Assembly: GCA_963922495.1 (NCBI GenBank)
Contig: CAWUIH010000048.1
Location: 1 to 12,565 of the forward strand
DNA: 12,565 nt
DNA from: CAWUIH01 sp963922495
GTDB lineage: Bacteria > Pseudomonadota > Gammaproteobacteria > Coxiellales > Coxiellaceae
Direction of reading: 5' to 3'
Shown: positions 6,973 to 12,565 of the stretch, piece by piece
Layout of the letters: every line of letters starts with the position of its first letter
Position numbering within the stretch: position 1 is the first letter of the stretch
Made by a program: the position numbers and the translations under genes
The notes under the pieces: model-generated
Database searches by the model: none
The model's input: the letters and a program-made list of their open reading frames with translations, nothing else
What the model was told of the DNA's origin: nothing

Positions 6973-7377
6973 ATGCCACAAAAAAAATGCAACCGGAATA
7001 AAGGGCAACTGGCTCAACAAAATGTGCCAGTAGAGAATAAAACGAAGCAAAATGCAGTAGCAAATAAACAGTACAATTCACCATTCATCATGGGCTTTTT
7101 AGGCGGCGTTGCTTTACCATCGGGTCTGCTATACTTTTCTATTTTTGGGGATCATTTCATGTACGCCCCTACTCTTTGTTTAGTAATTTTAATCCAACTA
7201 TATACAACAATAAACAAGCCATCAGATTTAAGAAAATGTGTGAGGGGATTCGGCGTTGGATTGATGTTAAGTGGGGTATTAGTGCCCAAATTAGTGGATA
7301 TTATAGGCTCATTTAACCCATTAAATAACGAAGCGCCAAATCCAATGCACAAAATAGCTGGTTTAGAGTTAAATTAA
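6973..7377 (+). CDS. hypothetical small integral membrane protein
   Basis: I do not recognise this 134-residue protein. Residues 1-36 are polar and rich in Lys, Asn and Gln (MPQKKCNRNKGQLAQQ), with no signal peptide. Three hydrophobic segments follow at about 37-58, 62-80 and 90-114. The first is glycine-rich (MGFLGGVALPSGLLYF) and the third resembles it (GFGVGLMLSGVLVPKL). A short polar tail ends in LELN. A very strong ribosome binding site (GGAGG at 6961-6965, 7 bases before the ATG) argues that it is a real gene. It is the only full-length plus-strand gene in the window. It starts about 30 bases from the DUF4143 remnant and converges on the DUF1499 gene, 19 bases separating the two stops. 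Likely inner membrane; function unknown. Confidence 0.7.
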   Translation: MPQKKCNRNKGQLAQQNVPVENKTKQNAVANKQYNSPFIMGFLGGVALPSGLLYFSIFGDHFMYAPTLCLVILIQLYTTINKPSDLRKCVRGFGVGLMLSGVLVPKLVDIIGSFNPLNNEAPNPMHKIAGLELN

Positions 7378-7396
7378 TTGCTGTTTCAATCTGTTG

Positions 7397-7861
7397 TCAA
7401 TGCGCTACTGCAATTTTTAATAACTGCAACCACTGTTGCAATCGTTTTTTGTTTACTCCGAAATCGCTATGGCCGTATTTGGAACGACTGTATAATGCAA
7501 TTGTGGTCTGATCGTTTGAAAGCGCAATCAAGCGCACATAAATATAATCAGGGAATCGAAATAATTTTGAGCGCTGAATATACGTCATCGTATTCTGCTG
7601 TCTGTTTGAGTAAAGCAACTGAATACGCGGTTGCTTAGATATTATTTCGTTCCATTTTTTTTGAACTATTTGCAAACTCTCATGAAAAATCGGTGCTATT
7701 TTATTTGGCGTGACGCTGCAGTAATCTGTAGGGCAAATCAAATAATAATTCGGAGTTTTTGGCAATACCAAATTTTTAAAGTCCACATGATCTGTTAGCT
7801 TTGAGCAACCAACCATAATAAAAAATACTCCCAAGCAAACTATCCTAAAAAATTGTTTCAT
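7397..7861 (-). CDS. DUF1499-family putative lipoprotein
   Basis: The 154-residue product begins with a lipoprotein signal (MKQFFRIVCLGVFFIMVGC) whose lipobox cysteine would be C19. Ser follows at +2, which favours the outer membrane. The rest matches the DUF1499 family: NYYLICPTDYCSV near the start, W..I...QPRI in the middle, QRSKLFRFPDYIYVRLIAL, and the C-terminal signature YSRSKYGHSDFGVNKKRLQQWL. Family function is not established. The ATG overlaps the aspS stop by 4 bases (ATGA, 7858-7861), so it is the distal gene of the aspS operon and probably translated by coupling. It stops 19 bases from the converging orphan gene. A plus-strand frame over the same bases (7378-7638, TTG start) is its shadow. 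Confidence 0.85.
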   Translation of the reverse strand: MKQFFRIVCLGVFFIMVGCSKLTDHVDFKNLVLPKTPNYYLICPTDYCSVTPNKIAPIFHESLQIVQKKWNEIISKQPRIQLLYSNRQQNTMTYIQRSKLFRFPDYIYVRLIALSNDQTTIALYSRSKYGHSDFGVNKKRLQQWLQLLKIAVAH

Positions 7862-9630
7862 TTTTTGGTGTTGATGACTTTGATATGCAGCTCATCGAGT
7901 TGTTTAGGATTAACAGCTGCTGGGGCATTGGTCAATAAGCACTGCGCGCTTTGCGTTTTTGGAAACGCAATAACATCACGAATGGAGTCAGATTTTGTCA
8001 TAATAGCGGCAATTCGATCTAAACCCAACGCAATACCACCGAGCGGTGGGCAACCAAATTGTAGTGCTTTTAACAAATGTCCAAATTGTGTATCCGCTTC
8101 TTGCTTTGAAATATCTAGCAATTCTAACATTGCGTATTGCATCTCAATATCACTAATACGAATCGAGCCACCACCAATCTCAGATCCATTTAATACTATA
8201 TCGTAGGCATAAGCCAACGCAGTGCCTGGAGAGGCTTTAATATTTTCTGGATTTTTTTCCTGTGGTGCGGTGAAAGGATGATGTAAGGACTGCCATTGTC
8301 CCTGCTCATTTTTTTCAAACATTGGAAAGTCGGTCACCCAAATTGGCTTCCACTCACTTTGGTACAAATCTTGGTCCGCACAAATTCGATCTCGCAATGC
8401 ACTGAGAGATTCCATCACGACTTTCTTCTGATCAGCGCCAAAGAAGATCACGTCACCACTTTTAGCGTGGGTACGTTTAAGACATTCACCAATACACTCA
8501 TCGGTTAAGAATTTAAGGATAGGAGATTGTAGACCTTCTGTACATTTTCCAATATCGTTGATTTTGATATAGGCAAGTCCTTTAGCACCGTAAATGCTAA
8601 CAAACTTGGTATACGCATCGATCATTTTACGTGTCATTTCTTTGCCTTGAGGTACTTTTAGAGCAAATACACAACCATCAGGATCTTTAGCTGGACCACT
8701 AAATACTTTAAAATCAACTTGCTGCATAATGTCACTGACATCGGTAAGCTCCAGCGGGTTACGCATGTCAGGACGATCTGTACCAAATCGCCGTATGGCC
8801 TCAGCGTATGTGATCCTTGGAAATGGATTTGGCAATTCCACACCCAAGAACTTTTCAAACAAACCACGGATCATATCTTCCATGAGGTGTTGTATGTCTT
8901 TTTGCTCCACAAACGACATTTCCACATCGAGCTGCGTAAATTCAGGTTGACGGTCAGCACGTAAATCTTCATCACGAAAACATTTCACGATTTGGTAGTA
9001 CCGCTCAAAACCTGCAATCATCAATAGTTCTTTAAAAATTTGTGGTGATTGTGGCAGTGCAAAAAATTGGCCAGCGTGGGTGCGACTTGGAACAAGATAA
9101 TCGCGCGCGCCTTCCGGTGTTGATTTCGTTAAAATGGGGGTTTCAATATCTAAAAATCCCGCTTTATCAAGAAACTGACGTATTTCTTGAATCATTTTGG
9201 CACGTAATATCATGCGTTGTGCCATTTCTGGTCGCCGTAAATCCAAAAAACGGTATCTAAGCCGTACTTCTTCACCAACGTCTTGATAATCGTCGATGTT
9301 AAATGGCAATGGGATGGACTTATTTAAGATATTAATTTCAGCTGCAACTACTTCAACAGTCCCTGAAGCCAAGCTAGGGTTGGCAGTACCTTTGGGACGT
9401 TCGCGTATATTACCAGATACTTGAATAACATATTCATTACGCAAAGCCTCGGCGATTTTAAATACCTGCGGTTCAACGGGGTCACATACAATTTGCACCA
9501 AGCCTTCGCGATCACGTAAATCGATAAATACTAACCCACCGTGGTCACGGCGGCGATGAACCCAGCCACAAAGTTTAACTTTCTCGCTGATTAGGCTGTC
9601 ATTGATTTGATTAGATTGATGTGAGCGCAT
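7858..9630 (-). CDS. aspS: aspartyl-tRNA synthetase, probably non-discriminating (Asp/Asn)
   Basis: AspS is a class II synthetase that charges tRNA-Asp. At 590 residues it has the full bacterial length: an N-terminal OB-fold anticodon-binding domain (KVKLCGWVHRRRDHGG), motif 1 (FLDIETPILTKSTPEGARDYLVPSR), motif 2 (CFRDEDLRADRQPEFTQLD), the bacterial GAD insertion, HHPFTAPQ, GGGSIRI, and motif 3 (GCPPLGGIALGLDRI). The anticodon-binding loop reads RRDHGG, as in the non-discriminating Pseudomonas aeruginosa enzyme, where E. coli has RRDLGS. The linker VGEE.RLRYRF.DLRRPEM also follows the Pseudomonas form. This suggests it also makes Asp-tRNA-Asn, which GatCAB would convert to Asn-tRNA. The start MRSHQSNQINDSL fits the family, although the ribosome binding site is weak. 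It follows a membrane-protein gene by 41 bases and overlaps the DUF1499 gene. Confidence 0.97.
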   Translation of the reverse strand: MRSHQSNQINDSLISEKVKLCGWVHRRRDHGGLVFIDLRDREGLVQIVCDPVEPQVFKIAEALRNEYVIQVSGNIRERPKGTANPSLASGTVEVVAAEINILNKSIPLPFNIDDYQDVGEEVRLRYRFLDLRRPEMAQRMILRAKMIQEIRQFLDKAGFLDIETPILTKSTPEGARDYLVPSRTHAGQFFALPQSPQIFKELLMIAGFERYYQIVKCFRDEDLRADRQPEFTQLDVEMSFVEQKDIQHLMEDMIRGLFEKFLGVELPNPFPRITYAEAIRRFGTDRPDMRNPLELTDVSDIMQQVDFKVFSGPAKDPDGCVFALKVPQGKEMTRKMIDAYTKFVSIYGAKGLAYIKINDIGKCTEGLQSPILKFLTDECIGECLKRTHAKSGDVIFFGADQKKVVMESLSALRDRICADQDLYQSEWKPIWVTDFPMFEKNEQGQWQSLHHPFTAPQEKNPENIKASPGTALAYAYDIVLNGSEIGGGSIRISDIEMQYAMLELLDISKQEADTQFGHLLKALQFGCPPLGGIALGLDRIAAIMTKSDSIRDVIAFPKTQSAQCLLTNAPAAVNPKQLDELHIKVINTKK

Positions 9631-9671
9631 AAGAACTGCATATTAACGACCTGCAATCGTTGATGCAAGAA

Positions 9672-10439
9672 CTACTCCGCTAGTTCTCGATAAATCACAC
9701 CTATGATGAGAAACATATAAGGTACTAGCCATATCATCGCACCAACCATGATAACTAATCCAAAAAACTTGGCATACGGATGAAGCATTGAACCCAGATA
9801 CAGAGGAACAAATGCCGCAAGGTTCAGCAAATAAACCAATAATATGACCACACCCACTCTGATTAGATTTTTTCCTATTATTCTGATCGATTGCTGTATT
9901 GCTGTCCAAGGGTCATTGCCTTTGTCAATGACAAGCGGAATCGCTAACAGCGTTAGAATGTATACAATAATCCAACCAGTTTGACCGACAAATGCTGCCA
10001 GAGTTAGATGATTGGGAATCAATTGAATAACTTGATTAATATGAAGTATATAGATAAGGACATTAGCTCCGAACGCTATAATAAGTGTTACCAACATTAG
10101 GGGGCCTGTGTGTCTAATACATTGAAATCCGGTTTTAGTCTGTACTTTTTCGCCACGGGCACGCTTGATACCAACCATAGTAGCACCTGCGTACAATGGT
10201 GCTACAACAACCGCTATTGCAATAGGTAGCACAAGATATTGGTAATAATCCGGCGGATATTTGGGATTAATACCAAGTAATATTTCAACGATGACTTGAG
10301 TGACAAAGGACAAGATAATCAGTACCAAAAAAGTTATCCAGACGGGCCATTTAGAACCTGGTACTTCTGTCCAAGCATCACTTAAGATTTCACCAATACT
10401 ATGCGGTGTTTTATCCTCAGCATGGCGGTTAATATCCAT
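9672..10439 (-). CDS. hypothetical multi-pass inner-membrane protein
   Basis: This 255-residue protein has a polar N-terminus of about 30 residues and six predicted hydrophobic segments at roughly 31-56, 69-91, 113-134, 146-171, 194-217 and 225-250. The motif PLVIDKGNDPWTAIQQSIRIIGKN between helices 4 and 5 resembles the 'P.v.d....fw.Am..S...' segment of DUF975/YciC-like and similar uncharacterised bacterial membrane proteins. I would put it in that loose group without a function. The ATG at 10439 has AGGG 7 bases upstream. A second ATG just ahead (10446) is out of frame and meets a stop. The gene lies 41 bases before aspS in the same direction, so co-transcription is likely. Confidence 0.8.
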   Translation of the reverse strand: MDINRHAEDKTPHSIGEILSDAWTEVPGSKWPVWITFLVLIILSFVTQVIVEILLGINPKYPPDYYQYLVLPIAIAVVVAPLYAGATMVGIKRARGEKVQTKTGFQCIRHTGPLMLVTLIIAFGANVLIYILHINQVIQLIPNHLTLAAFVGQTGWIIVYILTLLAIPLVIDKGNDPWTAIQQSIRIIGKNLIRVGVVILLVYLLNLAAFVPLYLGSMLHPYAKFFGLVIMVGAMIWLVPYMFLIIGVIYRELAE

Positions 10440-10765
10440 TTTTCATCCCTAAGCAATGTGGCAGTAAGATAACTATAGCAAATACCACCGTAAAAATTGG
10501 ATAAAAAATGGGCTGCCTGTGAAATCGTTTGGTACCGGAACTTACCCACCGAAGTGTCTTATCTCACTGAATATGAGAAACTTTCCTTTCACGATGATTT
10601 AATCTAGAAAAAGTAGTCGAACGCGATTAGATGGTGTGACAAGTTGGTTGAGATCGCGTAGTAAAAATAGTCGCTGTCACCTTGTTGGCGATGAGAGGAA
10701 TTTTTATATGCGAGATGAACCAAGATGATACGCCAGAAATCGTGAACCATTCCCTTCTTCTAAAT
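10440..10765. other. 326-base intergenic stretch with no supported gene
   Basis: Between the membrane-protein start and the fmdB-like stop I see only short frames. The longest plausible one on the minus strand runs 10750-10604 (48 codons from ATG), with no domain I recognise. The low-coordinate end holds the candidate promoter at 10472-10480. In several gammaproteobacteria I recall a DUF502 gene between the FmdB-type gene and aspS; no DUF502-like residue pattern is visible in the frames I read here. Confidence 0.5.
10472..10480 (-). promoter_or_regulatory. extended -10 promoter for the membrane protein-aspS-DUF1499 operon
   Basis: The minus strand reads TGCTATAGT, a TGn extended -10 with TATAGT (5 of 6). 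It is 33 bases before the ATG at 10439. The matching -35 position (CCAATT, 17 bases upstream) is poor, which extended -10 promoters tolerate. Confidence 0.4.
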
Positions 10766-11038
10766 TTAACCTTCCTTTTTAGTTGTCTCACTTTTATTGC
10801 TATCCGCAGATTGTGTACTGGTTTTTATTTTAGAATCGGGCCGCTTTTGAGATTTTTTGTCTTTAAAATCGGTTACATACCACCCTGTACCCTTGAGTTG
10901 GAATTGTGTGGCTGAGACCAATCGTCGCAGCGCCTGTTGATGGCATTTGGGGCAGTTTGTAGCATCTGGATCGCTAATTTTATGAATAATTTCACTGCGC
11001 TCACCACAGTCTTGACAATGATATTCGTAGATCGGCAT
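10766..11038 (-). CDS. FmdB-family zinc-ribbon protein
   Basis: This is a 90-residue small protein of the FmdB/CxxC_CXXC_SSSS putative regulatory family. The N-terminal zinc ribbon is complete: MPIYEYHCQDCG supplies the first CxxC, and NCPKCHQQALRRLVSAT the second. The usual short conserved segment FQLKGTGWYVTDF comes next, and then a low-complexity Lys/Ser/Thr-rich tail. The family name comes from a putative formamidase regulator; real functions are mostly unknown. I place the start at the ATG at 11038 because GAGG lies just upstream and the family begins MPIYEY; a longer frame from 11065 would cover that ribosome binding site. The gene has its own promoter downstream of the nrdB terminator. 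FmdB-type genes often lie near aspS in related bacteria, which fits here. Confidence 0.9.
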   Translation of the reverse strand: MPIYEYHCQDCGERSEIIHKISDPDATNCPKCHQQALRRLVSATQFQLKGTGWYVTDFKDKKSQKRPDSKIKTSTQSADSNKSETTKKEG

Positions 11039-11063
11039 AGTTTCCTCACAGTAAAATGATGGC

Positions 11064-11092
11064 ATTATAATATACCATGAAGATCAGAGGAA
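11064..11092 (-). promoter_or_regulatory. promoter of the FmdB-family gene
   Basis: The minus strand carries a perfect TATAAT (11069-11064), with a weak -35 box TTCCTC (11092-11087) 17 bases upstream. Transcription would start near 11057, about 19 bases before the ATG at 11038. The position just after the nrdB terminator supports it. Confidence 0.5.
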
Positions 11093-11098
11093 TCTTAT

Positions 11099-11110
11099 TG
11101 TATCGATACA
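11099..11110. promoter_or_regulatory. 12-base palindrome upstream of the fmdB-like promoter
   Basis: TGTATCGATACA is a perfect 12-base palindrome lying 6 bases upstream of the predicted -35 box. Perfect dyads in this position can be regulator sites, but a palindrome of this length also arises by chance. It does not match the NrdR box as I know it. Confidence 0.3.
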
Positions 11111-11140
11111 CAATTGAACATAACCACTATGACCCATGCA

Positions 11141-11176
11141 AATAAAAAGGCCACTTCGCAAGTTATTGCGAAGTGG
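11141..11176 (-). terminator. rho-independent terminator of nrdA-nrdB
   Basis: The minus strand has a perfect 10-pair stem, CCACTTCGCA with TGCGAAGTGG (11176-11167 and 11160-11151), around a 6-base loop. CC and a T-rich tract (CCTTTTTATT) follow. It lies 20 bases beyond the nrdB stop and has all features of an intrinsic terminator. Confidence 0.92.
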
Positions 11177-11196
11177 TGTGAGTGCAGGTCGCAAAT

Positions 11197-12387
11197 TTAA
11201 TCATCATCCCATTTCAGCGTTCCGCCTGCTTGATACTCGATAACACGAGTTTCAAAGAAGTTCTTCTCTTTTTTGAGATCCATCATCTCGCTCATCCATG
11301 GGAAAGTATTCTTCGCACCAGGATACTGCTCTGGAAGACCTATTTGTGCGAACCGACGGTTAGCGATGAAGCGCAAATAGTCTTTAAACATTTCGGCATT
11401 CAAGCCCAAAATACCCCGAGGCATGGTGTCTTTGGCATATTGATATTCTAATTCTACCCCTTCTTTAATCATGTCAATGACTTCTTGCTGAAATTCAGAG
11501 GACCATAAATGTGGATTTTCGATTTTAATTTGATTAATAACGTCTATACCAAAGTTCACATGCATAGACTCATCACGCAAAATATATTGAAATTGTTCAG
11601 CAGTGCCTGTCATTTTGCCGCGTCGGCCCATTGCTAAAATTTGCGTAAAGCCGACATAGAAAAACAGCCCTTCAAATACTACATAAAAGGCAATTAAGTC
11701 GCGTAATAAGCGCTGATCGTTTTCTGGCGTGCCAGTTTTAAAGTGTGGGTCAGCTAGACTTTGCGTGAACGGTAACGCCCAAGAAGCCTTTTTAGCAACA
11801 GCAGGAACTTCACGATACATATTAAAAAGCTCAGATTCTTCCAACCCCAGGCTCTCGATAATATATTGATAAGCGTGACTGTGAACTGCTTCCTCAAATG
11901 CTTGTCGCAGAATATATTGTCGGCACTCTGGATTAGTAATGTGACGATAAATTGCCAGTACTAGATTATTGGCAACCAATGAGTCGGCTGTTGAAAAGAA
12001 TCCAAGACTACGCTTCAAAATTCTTAATTCATCTGCAGTTAAACCACCCGGATTTTTTAGTAATGCAATATCAATGGCCATATTAATTTCATTAGGCATC
12101 CAATGATTGGCACAGCCAGATAAATATTTTTGCCATGCCCAAGTATATTTGAACGGTACCAGTTGATTTAAATCAGCACGACAGTTAATAATTCGTTTAT
12201 CATCGACTTGAACACGAGCCGCTCCCATCTCAATACTTTCAACACCGACGACACCACTAGAATCAGACTCACCACCGCTATTTTCTTTATCCTGAACCTT
12301 TTCGACTTTAAGCATTTGAGCGTTTACTAAAGTGATATCGTCATGATAATCACTCCAATTTAATAAACTACTTTTTTCTTCGTGCAT
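11197..12387 (-). CDS. nrdB: class Ia ribonucleoside-diphosphate reductase, beta subunit
   Basis: NrdB holds the di-iron tyrosyl-radical cofactor that starts reduction of ribonucleotides by NrdA. From the ATG at 12387 (GGAG about 8 bases upstream) it has 396 residues, close to the Pseudomonas-type length. Metal ligands can be placed at D135 (FSTADSL), E166 and H169 (EEAVHSHAY), E239 (VVFEG), and E273 and H276 (RDESMH). The radical tyrosine equivalent to E. coli Y122 is Y173, so this is not the Phe-substituted chlamydial class Ic form. The C-terminal RVIEYQAGG carries the tyrosine that relays the radical to NrdA. The first 60 residues are longer than in E. coli and include an acidic, Ser/Gly-rich stretch, probably flexible. 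It follows nrdA by 17 bases and ends at a strong terminator. GrxC elsewhere in the window could serve as an electron donor. Confidence 0.96.
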   Translation of the reverse strand: MHEEKSSLLNWSDYHDDITLVNAQMLKVEKVQDKENSGGESDSSGVVGVESIEMGAARVQVDDKRIINCRADLNQLVPFKYTWAWQKYLSGCANHWMPNEINMAIDIALLKNPGGLTADELRILKRSLGFFSTADSLVANNLVLAIYRHITNPECRQYILRQAFEEAVHSHAYQYIIESLGLEESELFNMYREVPAVAKKASWALPFTQSLADPHFKTGTPENDQRLLRDLIAFYVVFEGLFFYVGFTQILAMGRRGKMTGTAEQFQYILRDESMHVNFGIDVINQIKIENPHLWSSEFQQEVIDMIKEGVELEYQYAKDTMPRGILGLNAEMFKDYLRFIANRRFAQIGLPEQYPGAKNTFPWMSEMMDLKKEKNFFETRVIEYQAGGTLKWDDD

Positions 12388-12404
12388 GATTTTTCTCCTC
12401 ATTA

Positions 12405-12565
12405 TTATTGACATGCTTCACAATCGGTATCATCGATAGAGCAAGCTTTTGATGTCGCTTTTTGACTCACCGCATTTAACGCACCGTCGTTAATTGTCGC
12501 TTTTTCTGATGTGGTCGCACCCATGCTGCGTAAGTAATAAGTCGTTTTTAAACCGCGCAACCACG
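12405..12565 (-). CDS. nrdA: class Ia ribonucleoside-diphosphate reductase, alpha subunit (C-terminal 52 codons)
   Basis: The frame runs in from the window edge (first full codon at 12563-12561) and stops at TAA 12407-12405. It opens with WLRGLKTTYYLRSMGA, the usual last structured segment of NrdA, and then a flexible linker rich in Ala, Thr and Ser. The tail CSIDDTDCEACQ holds three cysteines; in NrdA the C-terminal pair (here DCEAC) passes electrons from thioredoxin or glutaredoxin to the active site. Only the 3' end is in the window, so nothing can be said of the catalytic or regulatory domains. It lies directly upstream of nrdB with a 17-base gap and shares its transcript. Confidence 0.95.
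   Translation of the reverse strand, partial: WLRGLKTTYYLRSMGATTSEKATINDGALNAVSQKATSKACSIDDTDCEACQ

Noticed and set aside
7378..7638. Plus-strand 86-codon frame with a TTG start
   Set aside because: It is antisense to the DUF1499 gene, which has a full family signature and lipoprotein signal; no ribosome binding site precedes the TTG.
9643..9909. Minus-strand 88-codon frame inside the membrane-protein gene
   Set aside because: It overlaps the C-terminal helices of the 255-residue membrane protein in another frame and shows no family features.
10604..10750. Minus-strand 48-codon frame beginning MVHDFWRIIL
   Set aside because: An AAGGG lies directly against the ATG with no proper spacing, there is no recognisable domain, and the composition is His/Tyr-rich as in chance frames. 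Mentioned under the gap at 10440-10765 only.

Overview
The window reads as ordinary chromosome from an AT-rich gammaproteobacterium. The nearest comparisons I can make are the Legionella/Coxiella side of the class, on three grounds: operon order (rhodanese-grxC-secB-gpsA; aspS, yebC, ruvC and ruvA close together), a Pseudomonas-type NrdB and a Pseudomonas-type AspRS. This placement is inference from memory of these families. Nearly every gene lies on the minus strand, so transcription runs from high to low coordinates.

Layout from high to low coordinates. 12565-11197: the C-terminal end of nrdA, then nrdB, closed by a clear rho-independent terminator (class Ia ribonucleotide reductase, dNTP supply). 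11038-10766: a small FmdB-type zinc-ribbon protein with its own promoter. 10765-10440: 326 bases with no gene I can support. 10439-7397: a multi-pass membrane protein, aspS (aspartyl-tRNA synthetase, probably non-discriminating), and a DUF1499 lipoprotein whose start overlaps the aspS stop. 7377-6519: an accessory pocket holding one plus-strand orphan membrane protein and a decayed 3' fragment of a DUF4143-type ATPase. 6418-4579: yebC, ruvC, ruvA (Holliday-junction processing), with no ruvB following. 4495-2552: a large S9-family serine peptidase with its own promoter. 2437-225: rhodanese (YibN-like), grxC, secB, gpsA, an old and conserved gammaproteobacterial cluster covering thiol chemistry, protein export and glycerol-3-phosphate synthesis. 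1-54: possibly the tail of a plus-strand gene converging on gpsA.

Most genes are core housekeeping and I found no convincing new defence or mobile system. The points of interest are the accessory pocket between aspS and yebC, which separates genes that often lie together; the DUF4143 remnant, which becomes visible only when the frame is read upstream past the TTG codon at 6812; the orphan three-helix membrane protein with a very strong ribosome binding site; ruvA without ruvB; and an inverted repeat around the -35 box of the S9 peptidase promoter. I found no tRNA, rRNA, CRISPR array or insertion sequence. Several starts were placed at an ATG downstream of the longest possible frame because a Shine-Dalgarno sequence or family alignment favours it (ruvA, ruvC, fmdB-like, nrdB, rhodanese).
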